DNA of 64,000 nucleotides from JAJDFU01 sp964640855 (GTDB lineage: Bacteria; Bacteroidota; Bacteroidia; Chitinophagales; Saprospiraceae). The stretch spans positions 1-64,000 of the forward strand of contig CAZXIX010000006.1 of assembly GCA_964640855.1 (NCBI GenBank), in the 5' to 3' direction. The translations under genes were made by a program, and so were the position numbers. Under the pieces are notes generated by a model. That model saw only the letters and a list, made by a program, of their open reading frames with translations. It was not told the origin of the DNA and did no database searches. Position 1 is the first letter of the stretch. Each line of letters opens with the position of its first letter. Below are positions 8,013 through 16,975 of this stretch, in pieces.

Positions 8013-8879
8013 TTAGCGTATTTGTGGAATCAAACGGAAGACCACCCGATCATTTTTCTGGGTAGCCAGCGGATCCTTTTCCGAAACCTGGGGAAAACGA
8101 TTACCTCTTCCTTTGACTTCTACTCTTAAATGTACACCCATTTCCTCCAATTGGGAATGCGCACGTTCTGCCAAAGCCAGGGAAAGCCGGTTGCATTCCC
8201 GCCGATCATAAGCCGAAGTGTAATGGCCGATGACTTCCATGCCGGCAATAGGGTATTCCTTCAAATAGGCTTGTACCTGATCCGCGTATATCCGCAAGGG
8301 CGAATGAACCGGGGCAGAAGTTCTTTCAGCCGGGAACAAAATAGCGGAATAACACATTTCCTGCACCAGGTATTTCTCCGGCCAGGCAGGTCCCTTGTCT
8401 ATGCCCGACCGAAATAATTCGAAACGAACAGGCTGGCCTAGGTTCAAACTATCGGTTACAAAGAAGTCCAGGTAGATATCGTCTTCCGGAATCCCTTTCT
8501 CGACCAACAATTGCCGGATCCGGTCGCCTCGGGCCAATCCCAGGTTTTCGAAGCGGTCCGACCACAGGCTCTTCTCCCGATCCCTGTACGAAGCCCGGAT
8601 CCGGAGTTCGCTTTCAGGATAAAGGAGCAAATATTCGGTCAGGGAATCCAAAAAAACGCGATTGTTGGTCGAAAGCAAGGGCCGGGGGCTATCCGGCGGA
8701 AAGCCGAATTCCTGAAAACCGGTCAAAATCCTTCTCCCATCCTCAGATCTTACTTGCAAAGTAGCCGGGCGGACGATCCGGTCCTCCGGATTGCAATTCC
8801 CCAGTATCGGGCACAGGAAGAGATATCGAGCCACGAACAAATAGATCAGGAAAAACAAAAAAGCCCCGAAGGCCCTCAT
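8013..8879 (-). CDS. protein with two OmpA-like domains
   Basis: A 288-residue protein with an N-terminal membrane anchor (about 5-25) and two tandem regions resembling OmpA/MotB peptidoglycan-binding folds, about residues 60-160 and 180-285. Each has a strand-helix unit (FLDSLTEYLLLYPESELRIRA; YADQVQAYLKEYPIAGMEV) followed by a segment like N-x-x-LS-x-x-R (DRRECNRLSLALAERA in the second). The C-terminal copy is closer to consensus, ending in a KNDRVVFRL strand. It is probably periplasmic and may contact peptidoglycan. It is first in a two-gene operon with the coiled-coil HHH protein. Typical OmpA proteins carry one such domain; the doubling is unusual. Confidence 0.7.
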   Translation of the reverse strand: MRAFGAFLFFLIYLFVARYLFLCPILGNCNPEDRIVRPATLQVRSEDGRRILTGFQEFGFPPDSPRPLLSTNNRVFLDSLTEYLLLYPESELRIRASYRDREKSLWSDRFENLGLARGDRIRQLLVEKGIPEDDIYLDFFVTDSLNLGQPVRFELFRSGIDKGPAWPEKYLVQEMCYSAILFPAERTSAPVHSPLRIYADQVQAYLKEYPIAGMEVIGHYTSAYDRRECNRLSLALAERAHSQLEEMGVHLRVEVKGRGNRFPQVSEKDPLATQKNDRVVFRLIPQIR

Positions 8880-9017
8880 AGGTATGGGAATTGGACGGTA
8901 TAAAATTAATTAAATACAAAAAAACAAAAGCCCGGGCGTTCTAAAGTATAGGATTTCACGGGTTTAGAGCCCTCCCTCGAACGAATCTTGTTATTTTCGA
9001 TGGTAAAACCGGAAGGA

Positions 9018-9401
9018 ATGAAACTACGATGTGTGGAGAACAGCATTCGTCTTCGTCTTCGAAAATCGGATATCGAGGAACTCAGGAAGCGGCAAAAAGT
9101 GGAAGAAAGCGTGGCATTCGGCCCGCAGGAAACGTTTCGTTTCGCCCTGATGATCCTTCCGGGGCCTGCCGTCAAAGCAAGTTTTTCCCAAGGGCGGATG
9201 CTGATCTCCATCCCCGAAGACCTGGCCCGGCATTGGATGGAAACGGATCAGATCGGACTTGAAGCGGAACAAACCTACCCCGGCGGAAATACCCTGCATA
9301 TATTGATCGAAAAGGATTTTCCCTGCCTGGATCGCCCGGAGGAAGACAAGTCGGATACTTTTCAGGAATTGGCCGAGAAAAAGGACTCCGCTAGCTGCTG
9401 A
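9018..9401 (+). CDS. small conserved hypothetical protein
   Basis: A soluble protein of about 127 residues from the ATG at 9018 (in-frame ATG at 9000 and TTG at 8988 also exist). It begins MKLRCVENSIRLRLRKSDIEEL, with a predicted helix after the first strand, a FRFALMI strand, a segment resembling I-x-I-P-x-D-L-A-R-x-W, and a C-terminal L-x-I-L-I-E-K-D-F-x-C stretch. This layout resembles a small uncharacterised Bacteroidota family (I believe DUF7009), for which I know no function. Its stop codon abuts the stop of the convergent TolC gene with no bases between. Confidence 0.65.
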   Translation: MKLRCVENSIRLRLRKSDIEELRKRQKVEESVAFGPQETFRFALMILPGPAVKASFSQGRMLISIPEDLARHWMETDQIGLEAEQTYPGGNTLHILIEKDFPCLDRPEEDKSDTFQELAEKKDSASC

Positions 9402-10832
9402 TCAATTTCCCAACTGACCGGCTGCCCAGACGATGCCTGTTTGTGCCAGGTAATATTTGCCATACAGCGCCAGGAGTTTATCCCGGGCATCCACCAGTTT
9501 CTGCTCCCGGGAATTGATCAGGAAGATGGAACTGTCACCCAACCGGAATTTTTCGACCTCTGCCGCCAGCAATTGCTGGTAGTTGTCCACAGCCGACTCG
9601 AACAGAACGATTTGTTCCTGGGTGATGCTCAACTCTTGCTGGAAAGCGGCCACCTTATTCTCGATCTCCCGGAAGGTGGCATCCCGGTTCCGTGCATTTT
9701 GTTCTTGCTTGATCTGGGCCATCTGTTGTTTGGCGCTTCCTTTTCGCATCAGAATGGGCCAGGAGAGCGTAGCGCCCCATTTGTAACTCTGGGCAAACAC
9801 GGAGGAGGGAGCCCCGCCTTCGACGGGCGCAACGGGAGCAAATTCAAACCCCGTGCCCAATACATAATAATTGACGTCCAGTTGGGGAAGCATAGATTGC
9901 CGGCCCAAACGCTCTTCGACATTGAGAACCCCTGCCTTGGCATCCAGCGCGGCAATCTTGGGGTGACGAAGGGGCGTAACGTCCGGCGGAAGCTGGGGAA
10001 ACCCTGCATCCTCTTTCACGCCCAGGATGTTGAGGTTTGGAGCGCTGTAGGTAAGCGGAACATTTCCGTTGCCGCCCCAGATGAAGTTTTGCAGATCCAA
10101 AGCGGCTTTTCGCGTTCCCAGGCGGGCTTGCTGTACATCGAGATCCCGCGTTTGCACCTGTAGGAAACTCTCCAGCGTATCGACGCCTGCCAGTTCGCCG
10201 GCCAGAAAACTCTCCACAATGGCCTGGTGGCGGTTGAAGGTCACCGATAAAGCATTTTCCATCAATCGGAGGCGGTTTTCGGCAACCACCCAATTGAGAT
10301 AATGGCCAACGCCCTGAAACAGCAGGTCGTTGATCATCAGCCGTTGCTCGGCTTCCAAACCGGCCTGTTCCAGCCGGGCTTGCTGGACTCCCGCCCGACC
10401 CGGATCGAAGATCAGCCCCTGGAGTAAGGGGAGCTCCAGCCCGATCAGAGCCTGCCCCTGACTCGGAACGGTAAGCCCGGGATTCAGGTTGATCCCGTCA
10501 GCAAACTGGTAGCCTACGGTTATCCGGGGCCCATAGGGCAGCGTCATCTTGATACCGGCATCCAGCACCCGGAAGTAATTGTCGTTCTTGAAAGCTTTCT
10601 GATCCCACTCCCCCATGAGTTTGGGGTCGAAAAACCCCCGGGCGCCCCGGACCAGCAATTCACCCCTTTCCAGGTTCAGGCGGGCGCTTTGGGCAAGCGG
10701 ATGCTCTTCCAGGATCAGGGTCGACAATTCTCCCCAACCCAAAACAGGAAGGGTGTCTGAATTTGATTGGGCCCATGACTGGACCCAGATCCCCAAAACC
10801 AGACCGAGGATGCACCAATACCGCATTCGCAT
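9402..10832 (-). CDS. TolC family outer-membrane efflux protein
   Basis: A 476-residue outer-membrane factor. It has a signal peptide (about 1-21, ending SWAQS), then two helical halves of the TolC type with long coiled-coil helices (for example EQARLEQAGLEAEQRLMIND and the C-terminal ITQEQIVLFESAVDNYQQLL segment) and the F-R-L-G-D-S-S-I-F-L-I-N-S-R-E motif near the end that is typical of the family. TolC trimers form the channel through the outer membrane. The ATG overlaps the TAA stop of the HlyD gene by one base, so this is the third gene of the ABC-HlyD-TolC operon and almost certainly works with those two. Confidence 0.9.
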   Translation of the reverse strand: MRMRYWCILGLVLGIWVQSWAQSNSDTLPVLGWGELSTLILEEHPLAQSARLNLERGELLVRGARGFFDPKLMGEWDQKAFKNDNYFRVLDAGIKMTLPYGPRITVGYQFADGINLNPGLTVPSQGQALIGLELPLLQGLIFDPGRAGVQQARLEQAGLEAEQRLMINDLLFQGVGHYLNWVVAENRLRLMENALSVTFNRHQAIVESFLAGELAGVDTLESFLQVQTRDLDVQQARLGTRKAALDLQNFIWGGNGNVPLTYSAPNLNILGVKEDAGFPQLPPDVTPLRHPKIAALDAKAGVLNVEERLGRQSMLPQLDVNYYVLGTGFEFAPVAPVEGGAPSSVFAQSYKWGATLSWPILMRKGSAKQQMAQIKQEQNARNRDATFREIENKVAAFQQELSITQEQIVLFESAVDNYQQLLAAEVEKFRLGDSSIFLINSREQKLVDARDKLLALYGKYYLAQTGIVWAAGQLGN

Positions 10833-12205
10833 TACTTGATCGATTTTGCTGGAGCTTTCAGTTTGGGCTGCTTGTTCTCATCACCGACGTAGTAATCGGG
10901 CGGGAAGCCGTTGAGCTGTCGCCACAATTCGTACCACAGCGGAACGGTATTCAGCAGAGCGATCCCTCGAGCTCCCCCGCCCGGCCGCAAGGCCACCGGC
11001 CATTCAGGGCCTTTTTTCTCATCCGGAGCTACCAGGATTCGGTATTCGCCCTTGTCGTTGGCGTTGTATTCAATGGCAAAAATAGAGCCGGAAAACGTAC
11101 CGAAGGAAAAGCCAGGCCAGCCCGAGAAGACGATTGCCGGCCATCCGTCAAACAGGAAGCGGACCTCTTGTCCTTTCTCCAACAAGGGCAAATCCATCGG
11201 TTTGACGTACATTTCTACTGCCAGCTGATAACTGCCCGGCATAATGGAAGCTACCGCCTCCTGCTCTTTGACCGTCTCGCCGATGCCCATGGTAAGAGCC
11301 TGGGTTATAAACCCGTCCTGCGGGGCCGTGATGTAGTAGAATCGGGATCGCTGTTCGTAATTCGCCAAGTCGATCCGCATTTTGCTTACTTGCCCGGTGG
11401 CTTCATAAAGTTGGGAATAAGTGGCCTGCCGGTCGCTTTCAATTTTGGCGATCTTTTCGCCATAGGAGTAATTAGCTTCTTCGAAGGCCAATTGCGCATT
11501 GATCAACTCATTTTTACTGCCCAGCAATTTGTTGTTGGCGGAGATTTCTTTTGCCAAGGCCTCCTGTTGTTTGTTTCGGGCGTTTTCCACCGATTTTCTG
11601 GGAGCAATATCCCGCTCGAACAAGCGCACGGCCCGTATGTATTGAGTATCGGCAATGACCTGAGCGACCTGGGCCTGCTCCAGATCGATGCTGTCGGCCG
11701 CGATCTTGAATTTGGCCTGCTGGATCTTGTTCTTCAGCTGGGCGATCTTCAAATCCCTTTCTTTGCCCAAGGCTTCAATTTGCTGCTCGAGCGCAATGAT
11801 CTTATCTCGATAAGCCTGGACAGATCCTTCTTTCGCGCCGACTTGTTCGCGGGTGCGAGGCACCAGATCGGGGTCGAAATATTCCGATTTGATCTCCGAC
11901 AGGAAAAGAATGGTATCTCCTCTGGAGACGGAATCCCCTTCCTGTACATACCATTTCTCGATCCGCCCGGCAATGGTAGAGTGTACGGTCTGAGGTCGAT
12001 TGGCCTGATTTAATACGCTTACGACCCCCTCGCTCTGCACGTTCTGGGTCCAGGGAAGGAACATGAAGACGATGAATACGACCATGGCAATGACCAACCA
12101 ACGCACGAAAAGGCGGTGAGCGAAAACCAGGTCGGTCTTGGAAAAAGACCCGAACCGACTCTTATCTACTTTGTCCAGAATCGTATTTGGCGATATGTTC
12201 AGCAT
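10832..12205 (-). CDS. HlyD family periplasmic adaptor protein
   Basis: The 457-residue protein has a short cytoplasmic N-terminus, one membrane segment (about 34-52), an N-terminal biotinyl-lipoyl half-motif (TVHSTIAGRIEKWYVQEGDSV), long coiled-coil hairpins (about 110-290), and the second lipoyl half (YYITAPQDGFITQALTMGIG). A beta-barrel region with P-x-D-L-P-L-L-E-K-G-Q-E-V-R follows. This is the membrane fusion protein layout that joins an inner-membrane ABC exporter to TolC. Gap to the ABC gene is about 33 bases, and its stop overlaps the TolC start. The cargo is not evident: no bacteriocin or RTX-like gene lies nearby. Confidence 0.9.
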   Translation of the reverse strand: MLNISPNTILDKVDKSRFGSFSKTDLVFAHRLFVRWLVIAMVVFIVFMFLPWTQNVQSEGVVSVLNQANRPQTVHSTIAGRIEKWYVQEGDSVSRGDTILFLSEIKSEYFDPDLVPRTREQVGAKEGSVQAYRDKIIALEQQIEALGKERDLKIAQLKNKIQQAKFKIAADSIDLEQAQVAQVIADTQYIRAVRLFERDIAPRKSVENARNKQQEALAKEISANNKLLGSKNELINAQLAFEEANYSYGEKIAKIESDRQATYSQLYEATGQVSKMRIDLANYEQRSRFYYITAPQDGFITQALTMGIGETVKEQEAVASIMPGSYQLAVEMYVKPMDLPLLEKGQEVRFLFDGWPAIVFSGWPGFSFGTFSGSIFAIEYNANDKGEYRILVAPDEKKGPEWPVALRPGGGARGIALLNTVPLWYELWRQLNGFPPDYYVGDENKQPKLKAPAKSIK

Positions 12206-12238
12206 AATTTTATTCTTTCAGTCCTTTAACAAACCCGG

Positions 12239-13999
12239 TTATGATATCTCTGCCGACCAGACCGTGACCGGAGAAGCCTGGAAAACGTGTTTGAAATGCG
12301 GGCCATTCTTAATGTCTTCCCAGGTGCCTTTCTGTACAATCTTTCCATTCTTCAGTATGATGATCACATCGCATCGGCGTGCCAGCTCGGCGTCATCCGT
12401 GACCGTGGCAAGCGTCCAGGGTTGCTTGGGGCGGGTCAGCAGGTCGTAAACTCTTTGACGCTCCCGGGCCTCCAAACCGGGGAAATAGCCTTCCACCAGC
12501 AAGAGACGCGGCTGCGATAAGATAGCCCGAGCCATAAGCAGGCGAGTACGCATACTGCGGGAGATGTTGCGCCCCCCTGGGGTCAAATGGGTGTCGTAAC
12601 CCAGGGGCAGTGTATCCAGATCATCTTGCAGCCCCACCTCCTGAACCGCGCGCAGAACTTCCGGCATGCACTCTTCCGGATGACAAATGGTGATGTTGTT
12701 GAATACCGTGCCCTCAACAATGTCCTCATTCATGCTGTAATCGCCGATGTGCTGGCGGAGGTCCGACAGGTCAAGGTTTCGTAGCGGAATGCTGTTGTAG
12801 CTGATCTGCCCGGTATAATCCGAGAACATACTCCCGATGAGGCGGAGCAGCGTGGATTTGCCCGCCCCGTTGTATCCGGCTATCGCCAGGCTTTTTCCGG
12901 ACTCCAGGTTAAGGTCCAGATCATGGATAACCGGGGTTTTGGCATCCGGGTACTGAAAAGAAAGGTTTTTCAACGAAACGGACATTCCCTTGCCAGTATC
13001 GATGCCGGTAAAGCTCAGCCCGCCTGACTTTTCGAGCGGCAGGTCCGTAACAGCACCGATCTTTTCCAGCCCGGTCAGGGTATCGTAGATCGTATCCATG
13101 GTCAGGATCAGTTTCTCCACATTGTTTGTAACCAGAATGATTACAATTTCGGCTGCGACAAACTGCCCGATGGTGATCCGGTTGTCCACCACCAGGAAGG
13201 CCCCCAGGAGCAAAAGGGAAGCCGTGACCAGGGTCTTGAAGGCCACCATGAAGCCGTATTGCCCCATCAGGATACGGAAGTGATCCTTCCGACGGTCGAG
13301 ATAGGTAGATACCAGACTGTTGGTTCGATCCAGGGCAAGAGATTGCCCGCCTGCCAATTTAAAGGTCGGCATACTCCGTCCCACTTCTTCCAGCCAGGAA
13401 GCGACTTTGTATTTGTATTTGGATTCCTGCAGGCTGGTCTTCAAACCACCCGGTCCGGTGATCCAGAAAATCAGGAAAATGACAAACAACAGAATGAGCC
13501 CGAAAAAGGCAAAAAAGGCGTGGTAAAAAGCGATCAGAATAAGCCCAAACAAGATCTGTAGAGCCGCCGTGGAGAAATCCATCAGGATCTTGGGCAGGCC
13601 TTTTTGTACGTTCATCGTATCAAAAAAGCGATTGACCAGTTCCGGAGCATACTCGCCGGTGAGGCCTTCCATTTTGAAGCGGGGCAGCCGGTATCCGAAA
13701 TCAAAAGAGGAGCGCACGAAGATCCGCCGCTGCAGGTTCTCCGTTACCGCGAGCTGCATCACCTGAAGCAGTCCCACCAAGGCTGTTCCTACCGTCACCG
13801 CTCCGACCAGCAGATAGATCGAGGCCGAGATGGCTCCGCCTGCTACCAGACTGATGATGGCCTGAATGCCTAGCGGTAGCGAGAGATTGAGCAACCCCCG
13901 GAAAATGGCATAAACATAGATATAGGTTATGTCCTTCCGATCCAGGTCCAGCAAACGCAAGAAACGGCCAACCGGAGTGATAGGTAGATTCGATTTCAT
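12239..13999 (-). CDS. type I ABC exporter with degenerate ATPase domain
   Basis: A 586-residue half-transporter: membrane domain (about 20-310, six segments) fused to a nucleotide-binding domain (about 338-575). Walker A is intact (GYNGAGKST, 375-383) and a tyrosine sits at the A-loop position (350). The other motifs depart from consensus: the Q-loop Gln aligns with Met 423, the LSGGQ signature reads ISRSM (479-483), the Walker B Asp is Glu 503, the catalytic Glu is Gly 504, and the switch His aligns with Asp 535. ATP may bind but normal hydrolysis looks unlikely in a homodimer. It heads the ABC-HlyD-TolC operon. No N-terminal C39 peptidase domain is present. Export of a peptide or lipid is inferred. 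Confidence 0.85.
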   Translation of the reverse strand: MKSNLPITPVGRFLRLLDLDRKDITYIYVYAIFRGLLNLSLPLGIQAIISLVAGGAISASIYLLVGAVTVGTALVGLLQVMQLAVTENLQRRIFVRSSFDFGYRLPRFKMEGLTGEYAPELVNRFFDTMNVQKGLPKILMDFSTAALQILFGLILIAFYHAFFAFFGLILLFVIFLIFWITGPGGLKTSLQESKYKYKVASWLEEVGRSMPTFKLAGGQSLALDRTNSLVSTYLDRRKDHFRILMGQYGFMVAFKTLVTASLLLLGAFLVVDNRITIGQFVAAEIVIILVTNNVEKLILTMDTIYDTLTGLEKIGAVTDLPLEKSGGLSFTGIDTGKGMSVSLKNLSFQYPDAKTPVIHDLDLNLESGKSLAIAGYNGAGKSTLLRLIGSMFSDYTGQISYNSIPLRNLDLSDLRQHIGDYSMNEDIVEGTVFNNITICHPEECMPEVLRAVQEVGLQDDLDTLPLGYDTHLTPGGRNISRSMRTRLLMARAILSQPRLLLVEGYFPGLEARERQRVYDLLTRPKQPWTLATVTDDAELARRCDVIIILKNGKIVQKGTWEDIKNGPHFKHVFQASPVTVWSAEIS

Positions 14000-14070
14000 G
14001 GTGTAAACTTGAACATCGATTGCTCTCGGGCAATGACAGAATTTCCAGGCTATAAAGTCATAGAACCCAT

Positions 14071-14604
14071 TCAGGCCCTACATGGTTCTGATTGATCTCC
14101 CGGGTTGAGTGATCTGAGGGTTTTGCGCAGTCGCTGTCGAGCAAAATAAATCCTGGATTTCACCGTGCCTAATGGAAGATCCATTTCTTTGGCAATTTCT
14201 TCGTATTTAAACCCATGATAGTGCATCAGGAAGGGGATCTTCATCCAATCGTCCAGACGGTGAACTTCTCTCAGGATCTCTTCGATCAACAGATTATACT
14301 CACCATCGTTGAACCGGATCTCATTATTCTGTTCTACCCAGTGAGCCTGATCGGCATAATGGGCTAAACTTTGCCTTCTTTTATCTTTCCGGTAATCGTT
14401 GATATAGGTATTACGCATGATGGTCATCAGCCAGGCTTTCAAGTTGGTCCCCTTCTGAAAACTTCCCTTGTATTTGTAGGCCTTGTAAAGAGTCTCCTGC
14501 AATAGATCCTGCGCCATTTCCGGATCGCGGGTCAGATGCAGGGCAAAATCATTCAGAACTGACTTTTGCAGCTGGTAGGCTTCGATAAAACTGGATTGAG
14601 TCAT
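14071..14604 (-). CDS. ECF-type RNA polymerase sigma factor
   Basis: A 177-residue sigma-70 family protein of the short extracytoplasmic-function type. Region 2 covers about 10-80 (DPEMAQDLLQETLYKAYKY, then KAWLMTIMRNTYINDYRKDKR), and region 4 about 115-170 with the helix-turn-helix KYEEIAKEMDLPLGTVKSRI. No anti-sigma gene is adjacent: the exporter operon is downstream and XerD diverges upstream. Bacteroidota have many such sigma factors with similar region 4 sequences, so the target genes cannot be told. A well-formed housekeeping promoter lies 50 bases upstream. Confidence 0.92.
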   Translation of the reverse strand: MTQSSFIEAYQLQKSVLNDFALHLTRDPEMAQDLLQETLYKAYKYKGSFQKGTNLKAWLMTIMRNTYINDYRKDKRRQSLAHYADQAHWVEQNNEIRFNDGEYNLLIEEILREVHRLDDWMKIPFLMHYHGFKYEEIAKEMDLPLGTVKSRIYFARQRLRKTLRSLNPGDQSEPCRA

Positions 14605-14653
14605 AACATCAAGATTGAAAGTCTCGTGTTTAAATTTAATAGCTTTACTATTA

Positions 14654-14685
14654 CAAAAGTAAGCTTTAATAGTTCAACGAACAAA
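14654..14685 (-). promoter_or_regulatory. Bacteroidota-type promoter for the ECF sigma gene
   Basis: On the minus strand TTTG (14682-14685) is followed after 20 bases by TACTTTTG (14654-14661). This matches the -33 TTTG and -7 TAnnTTTG elements of Bacteroidota primary-sigma promoters. The start of transcription would be near 14647, giving a leader of about 40 bases. The same short region carries the start of the divergent xerD gene. Confidence 0.6.
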
Positions 14686-14727
14686 GCGAATTATGCCTCC
14701 ATCAAGTCGAAAAGCGTATTTTGGGTA

Positions 14728-15642
14728 GTGATCTGGAAATCGGCTATCAAATCCTTTGGTCTGTACCTTCGCCTGGAGCGTTCCCTTTCTCCGGCTACCC
14801 AGGAGAGTTATCAGCAGGACATCGACAAGCTTGCCCTCTGGGCTCGCGGGCAGAACCTCCGTCCGGACCAGTTAGGTGTTCGCGAACTCGAAGCTTTTCT
14901 GCTTTGGCTGGGCGAACTGGGTCTTAGCAGACGCTCCCAGGCCCGTTTGATCTCGGCCATCCGTTCTTTTTTCACCTTTTTGCTGCTGGAAGGTCAGATC
15001 AGCGAAAATCCGGCCGACCTGCTGGATGGCCCACGCATATCCAGGCATCTTCCCGAGGTTTTGAGCATCGGGGAGGTTCTCCGCATACTGGATGCCATCG
15101 ATCTGAGTCATCCCCAAGGCACCCGAAACCGGGCCATGCTCGAGACCCTTTATGCCAGCGGGTTGCGCGTCAGCGAGCTGATCAATCTCGGCATAGCCGA
15201 TCTTTATCTCGATATCGGATTCCTTAGGATCGTCGGTAAAGGCAACAAAGAGCGCCTGGTCCCCATCGGCGAAGATGCCATTCACCACATTCAGTTGTAC
15301 TGGGAAGGCGACAGGCGGGCTATGCGGAAGGTAGACCCCGCTTCCGAACACCTGCTTTTCCTCAATCGAAGAGGAAGAAAACTTTCGCGGGTCATGGTGT
15401 TTTATGTGGTCAAGGAGGCAGCCAAACAGGCCGGTATTTCCAAAAACGTCAGCCCGCATACCTTTCGCCATTCCTTCGCTACGCATTTGCTGGAGGGCGG
15501 GGCCGATCTGAAAGCGGTGCAGGATATGCTCGGACATGAATCCATACTCACAACCGAGATATACACCCATGTGAACCAAGATTTCCTGAAAGAAACCCTG
15601 CTCCAGTTTCATCCCAGAGCCCGAACGAAACGTTCCTTCTAG
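14728..15642 (+). CDS. xerD: site-specific tyrosine recombinase (XerD-type)
   Basis: With the GTG start at 14728 the protein has 304 residues, the usual length for XerC/XerD; the reading frame is open further upstream but that part has no family likeness. The N-terminal SAM-like domain (about 5-90) is followed by a catalytic domain with Arg 147 (ASGLRVSEL), the beta-hairpin Lys (VGKGNKERLVPIG), the HTFRHSFATH box, the LGHESILTT box and nucleophile Tyr 279 (EIYTHV). These enzymes resolve chromosome dimers at dif with FtsK. No integrase-like context such as att repeats or phage genes is present, which favours the housekeeping role. XerC versus XerD is not certain. Confidence 0.88.
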   Translation: MIWKSAIKSFGLYLRLERSLSPATQESYQQDIDKLALWARGQNLRPDQLGVRELEAFLLWLGELGLSRRSQARLISAIRSFFTFLLLEGQISENPADLLDGPRISRHLPEVLSIGEVLRILDAIDLSHPQGTRNRAMLETLYASGLRVSELINLGIADLYLDIGFLRIVGKGNKERLVPIGEDAIHHIQLYWEGDRRAMRKVDPASEHLLFLNRRGRKLSRVMVFYVVKEAAKQAGISKNVSPHTFRHSFATHLLEGGADLKAVQDMLGHESILTTEIYTHVNQDFLKETLLQFHPRARTKRSF

Positions 15643-15666
15643 CAAAATCCATAATTCATTTTCCCG

Positions 15667-16887
15667 ATGCCTGCTATTAAATTGAAATTTAAAAACAGCG
15701 AGGGCCAGCCTTTGGCCGGTATGCTTGACCTTCCTGCCGACCGTCATCCACATTCTTTCGCTCTGTTCGCCCATTGCTTCACCTGCACCAAAAATCTGGG
15801 GGCCGTCCGAAACATCAGCCGGGCCCTCGGCCAACAAGGCATCGCCACATTACGTTTCGATTTCACCGGACTGGGGGACAGCGAGGGCGAATTTGCCGAC
15901 ACCAATTTTTCCTCCAATGTAGAAGACCTCGTCCAGGCGGCCCGCTTTCTGGAAGAGCAATACGAGGCGCCGAAATTACTGGTCGGTCATTCGCTGGGCG
16001 GAGCGGCGGTAATCTGTGCAGCCGGTTTGCTGCCCCAGGTGGAAGCCGTGGTCACCATCGGAGCGCCCCACTCGCCCAACCATGTCGAACACCTGATCCA
16101 ATCCGGAAAGGAAGAAATCGAATCCAAAGGTGAGGCAACGGTTTACATCGGAGGGCGTCCTTTCCAGGTCAAAAAACAATTCCTGGAGGACATCCAGAGC
16201 CATTCGATGGACGAAAATCTGCAAAAGCTCGACCGGGCTCTCCTGATCCTGCATTCTCCGCAGGACCGAACGGTTGAAATTGAAAATGCCGCCCGTATCT
16301 ATCACGCAGCGCGGCATCCCAAATCCTTTGTCACCCTGGACGGCGCCGACCATCTGCTGAGCCGAAAGGAGGACTCTCTTTACGTCGGGGAGATCGTGGG
16401 ATCCTGGGTCAAACGGTATTTACCGTTCCCGGAAGAAGAAAAACTAAGAGCCAAGCGGACGGTGGCTGTCCGGCTGGACGGCGATGACTATACAACCGAT
16501 GTCCGGATCCGGCACCACAGCCTTACGGCCGACGAACCCGGTTCCGTCGGCGGTAACGATTTCGGGCCTACCCCCTATGAGTTGCTTTCTGCCTCCCTGG
16601 GCACCTGCACGGCCATGACCCTGAAAATGTATGCCCGAAGAAAAGGGTGGGACCTGAAAGAGGTCCGGGTGCATCTGGATCACCAAAAAGATCATGCTAC
16701 CGATTTATCCGAGTGCGAAGCCACCGAAAGAAAAATCGACTTTTTCCACCGGCTGATCGAATTGGAGGGAAACCTGGATGAGGCACAGAAGAAACGTCTG
16801 CTCGAAATGGCCGACAGATGCCCGGTCCACCGGACTCTTCACAACCCGGTAAGGATCGTCACCGAATTGGCGGAGGGCAAGGCATGA
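15667..16887 (+). CDS. bifunctional alpha/beta hydrolase - OsmC family protein
   Basis: A 406-residue fusion. Residues about 1-255 form an alpha/beta hydrolase with the nucleophile elbow GHSLGG, the oxyanion-loop region FAHCFTC and a late catalytic His (GADHLLS). Residues about 270-400 form an OsmC/Ohr domain with its two redox cysteines in SLGTCTAMT and ADRCPVHRTL. OsmC proteins reduce organic hydroperoxides; the hydrolase substrate is unknown. The pairing in one chain is a recognised family in several phyla and suggests that hydrolysis of an ester or thioester is coupled to peroxide detoxification (inference). It starts 24 bases after xerD but is probably functionally unrelated. Confidence 0.9.
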   Translation: MPAIKLKFKNSEGQPLAGMLDLPADRHPHSFALFAHCFTCTKNLGAVRNISRALGQQGIATLRFDFTGLGDSEGEFADTNFSSNVEDLVQAARFLEEQYEAPKLLVGHSLGGAAVICAAGLLPQVEAVVTIGAPHSPNHVEHLIQSGKEEIESKGEATVYIGGRPFQVKKQFLEDIQSHSMDENLQKLDRALLILHSPQDRTVEIENAARIYHAARHPKSFVTLDGADHLLSRKEDSLYVGEIVGSWVKRYLPFPEEEKLRAKRTVAVRLDGDDYTTDVRIRHHSLTADEPGSVGGNDFGPTPYELLSASLGTCTAMTLKMYARRKGWDLKEVRVHLDHQKDHATDLSECEATERKIDFFHRLIELEGNLDEAQKKRLLEMADRCPVHRTLHNPVRIVTELAEGKA

Positions 16888-16975
16888 GTTAAAGTTTTCT
16901 GAACAGCTGTTTCTTGTCTCAGTCTCGACAAACGGGTTCCCAATTTTCCTGCTATTTCCAGGAAAACATGCCTAC

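Noticed and set aside
10763..12013. 416-residue open frame on the plus strand across the HlyD gene
   Set aside because: Antisense shadow of an adaptor protein with clear lipoyl motifs.
14566..14727. N-terminal extension of the xerD open frame
   Set aside because: The extra 54 codons overlap the sigma gene start and its promoter and have no recombinase likeness.
14872..15837. 321-residue minus-strand open frame across xerD and the hydrolase-OsmC start
   Set aside because: It spans two well-supported plus-strand genes and has no motif.
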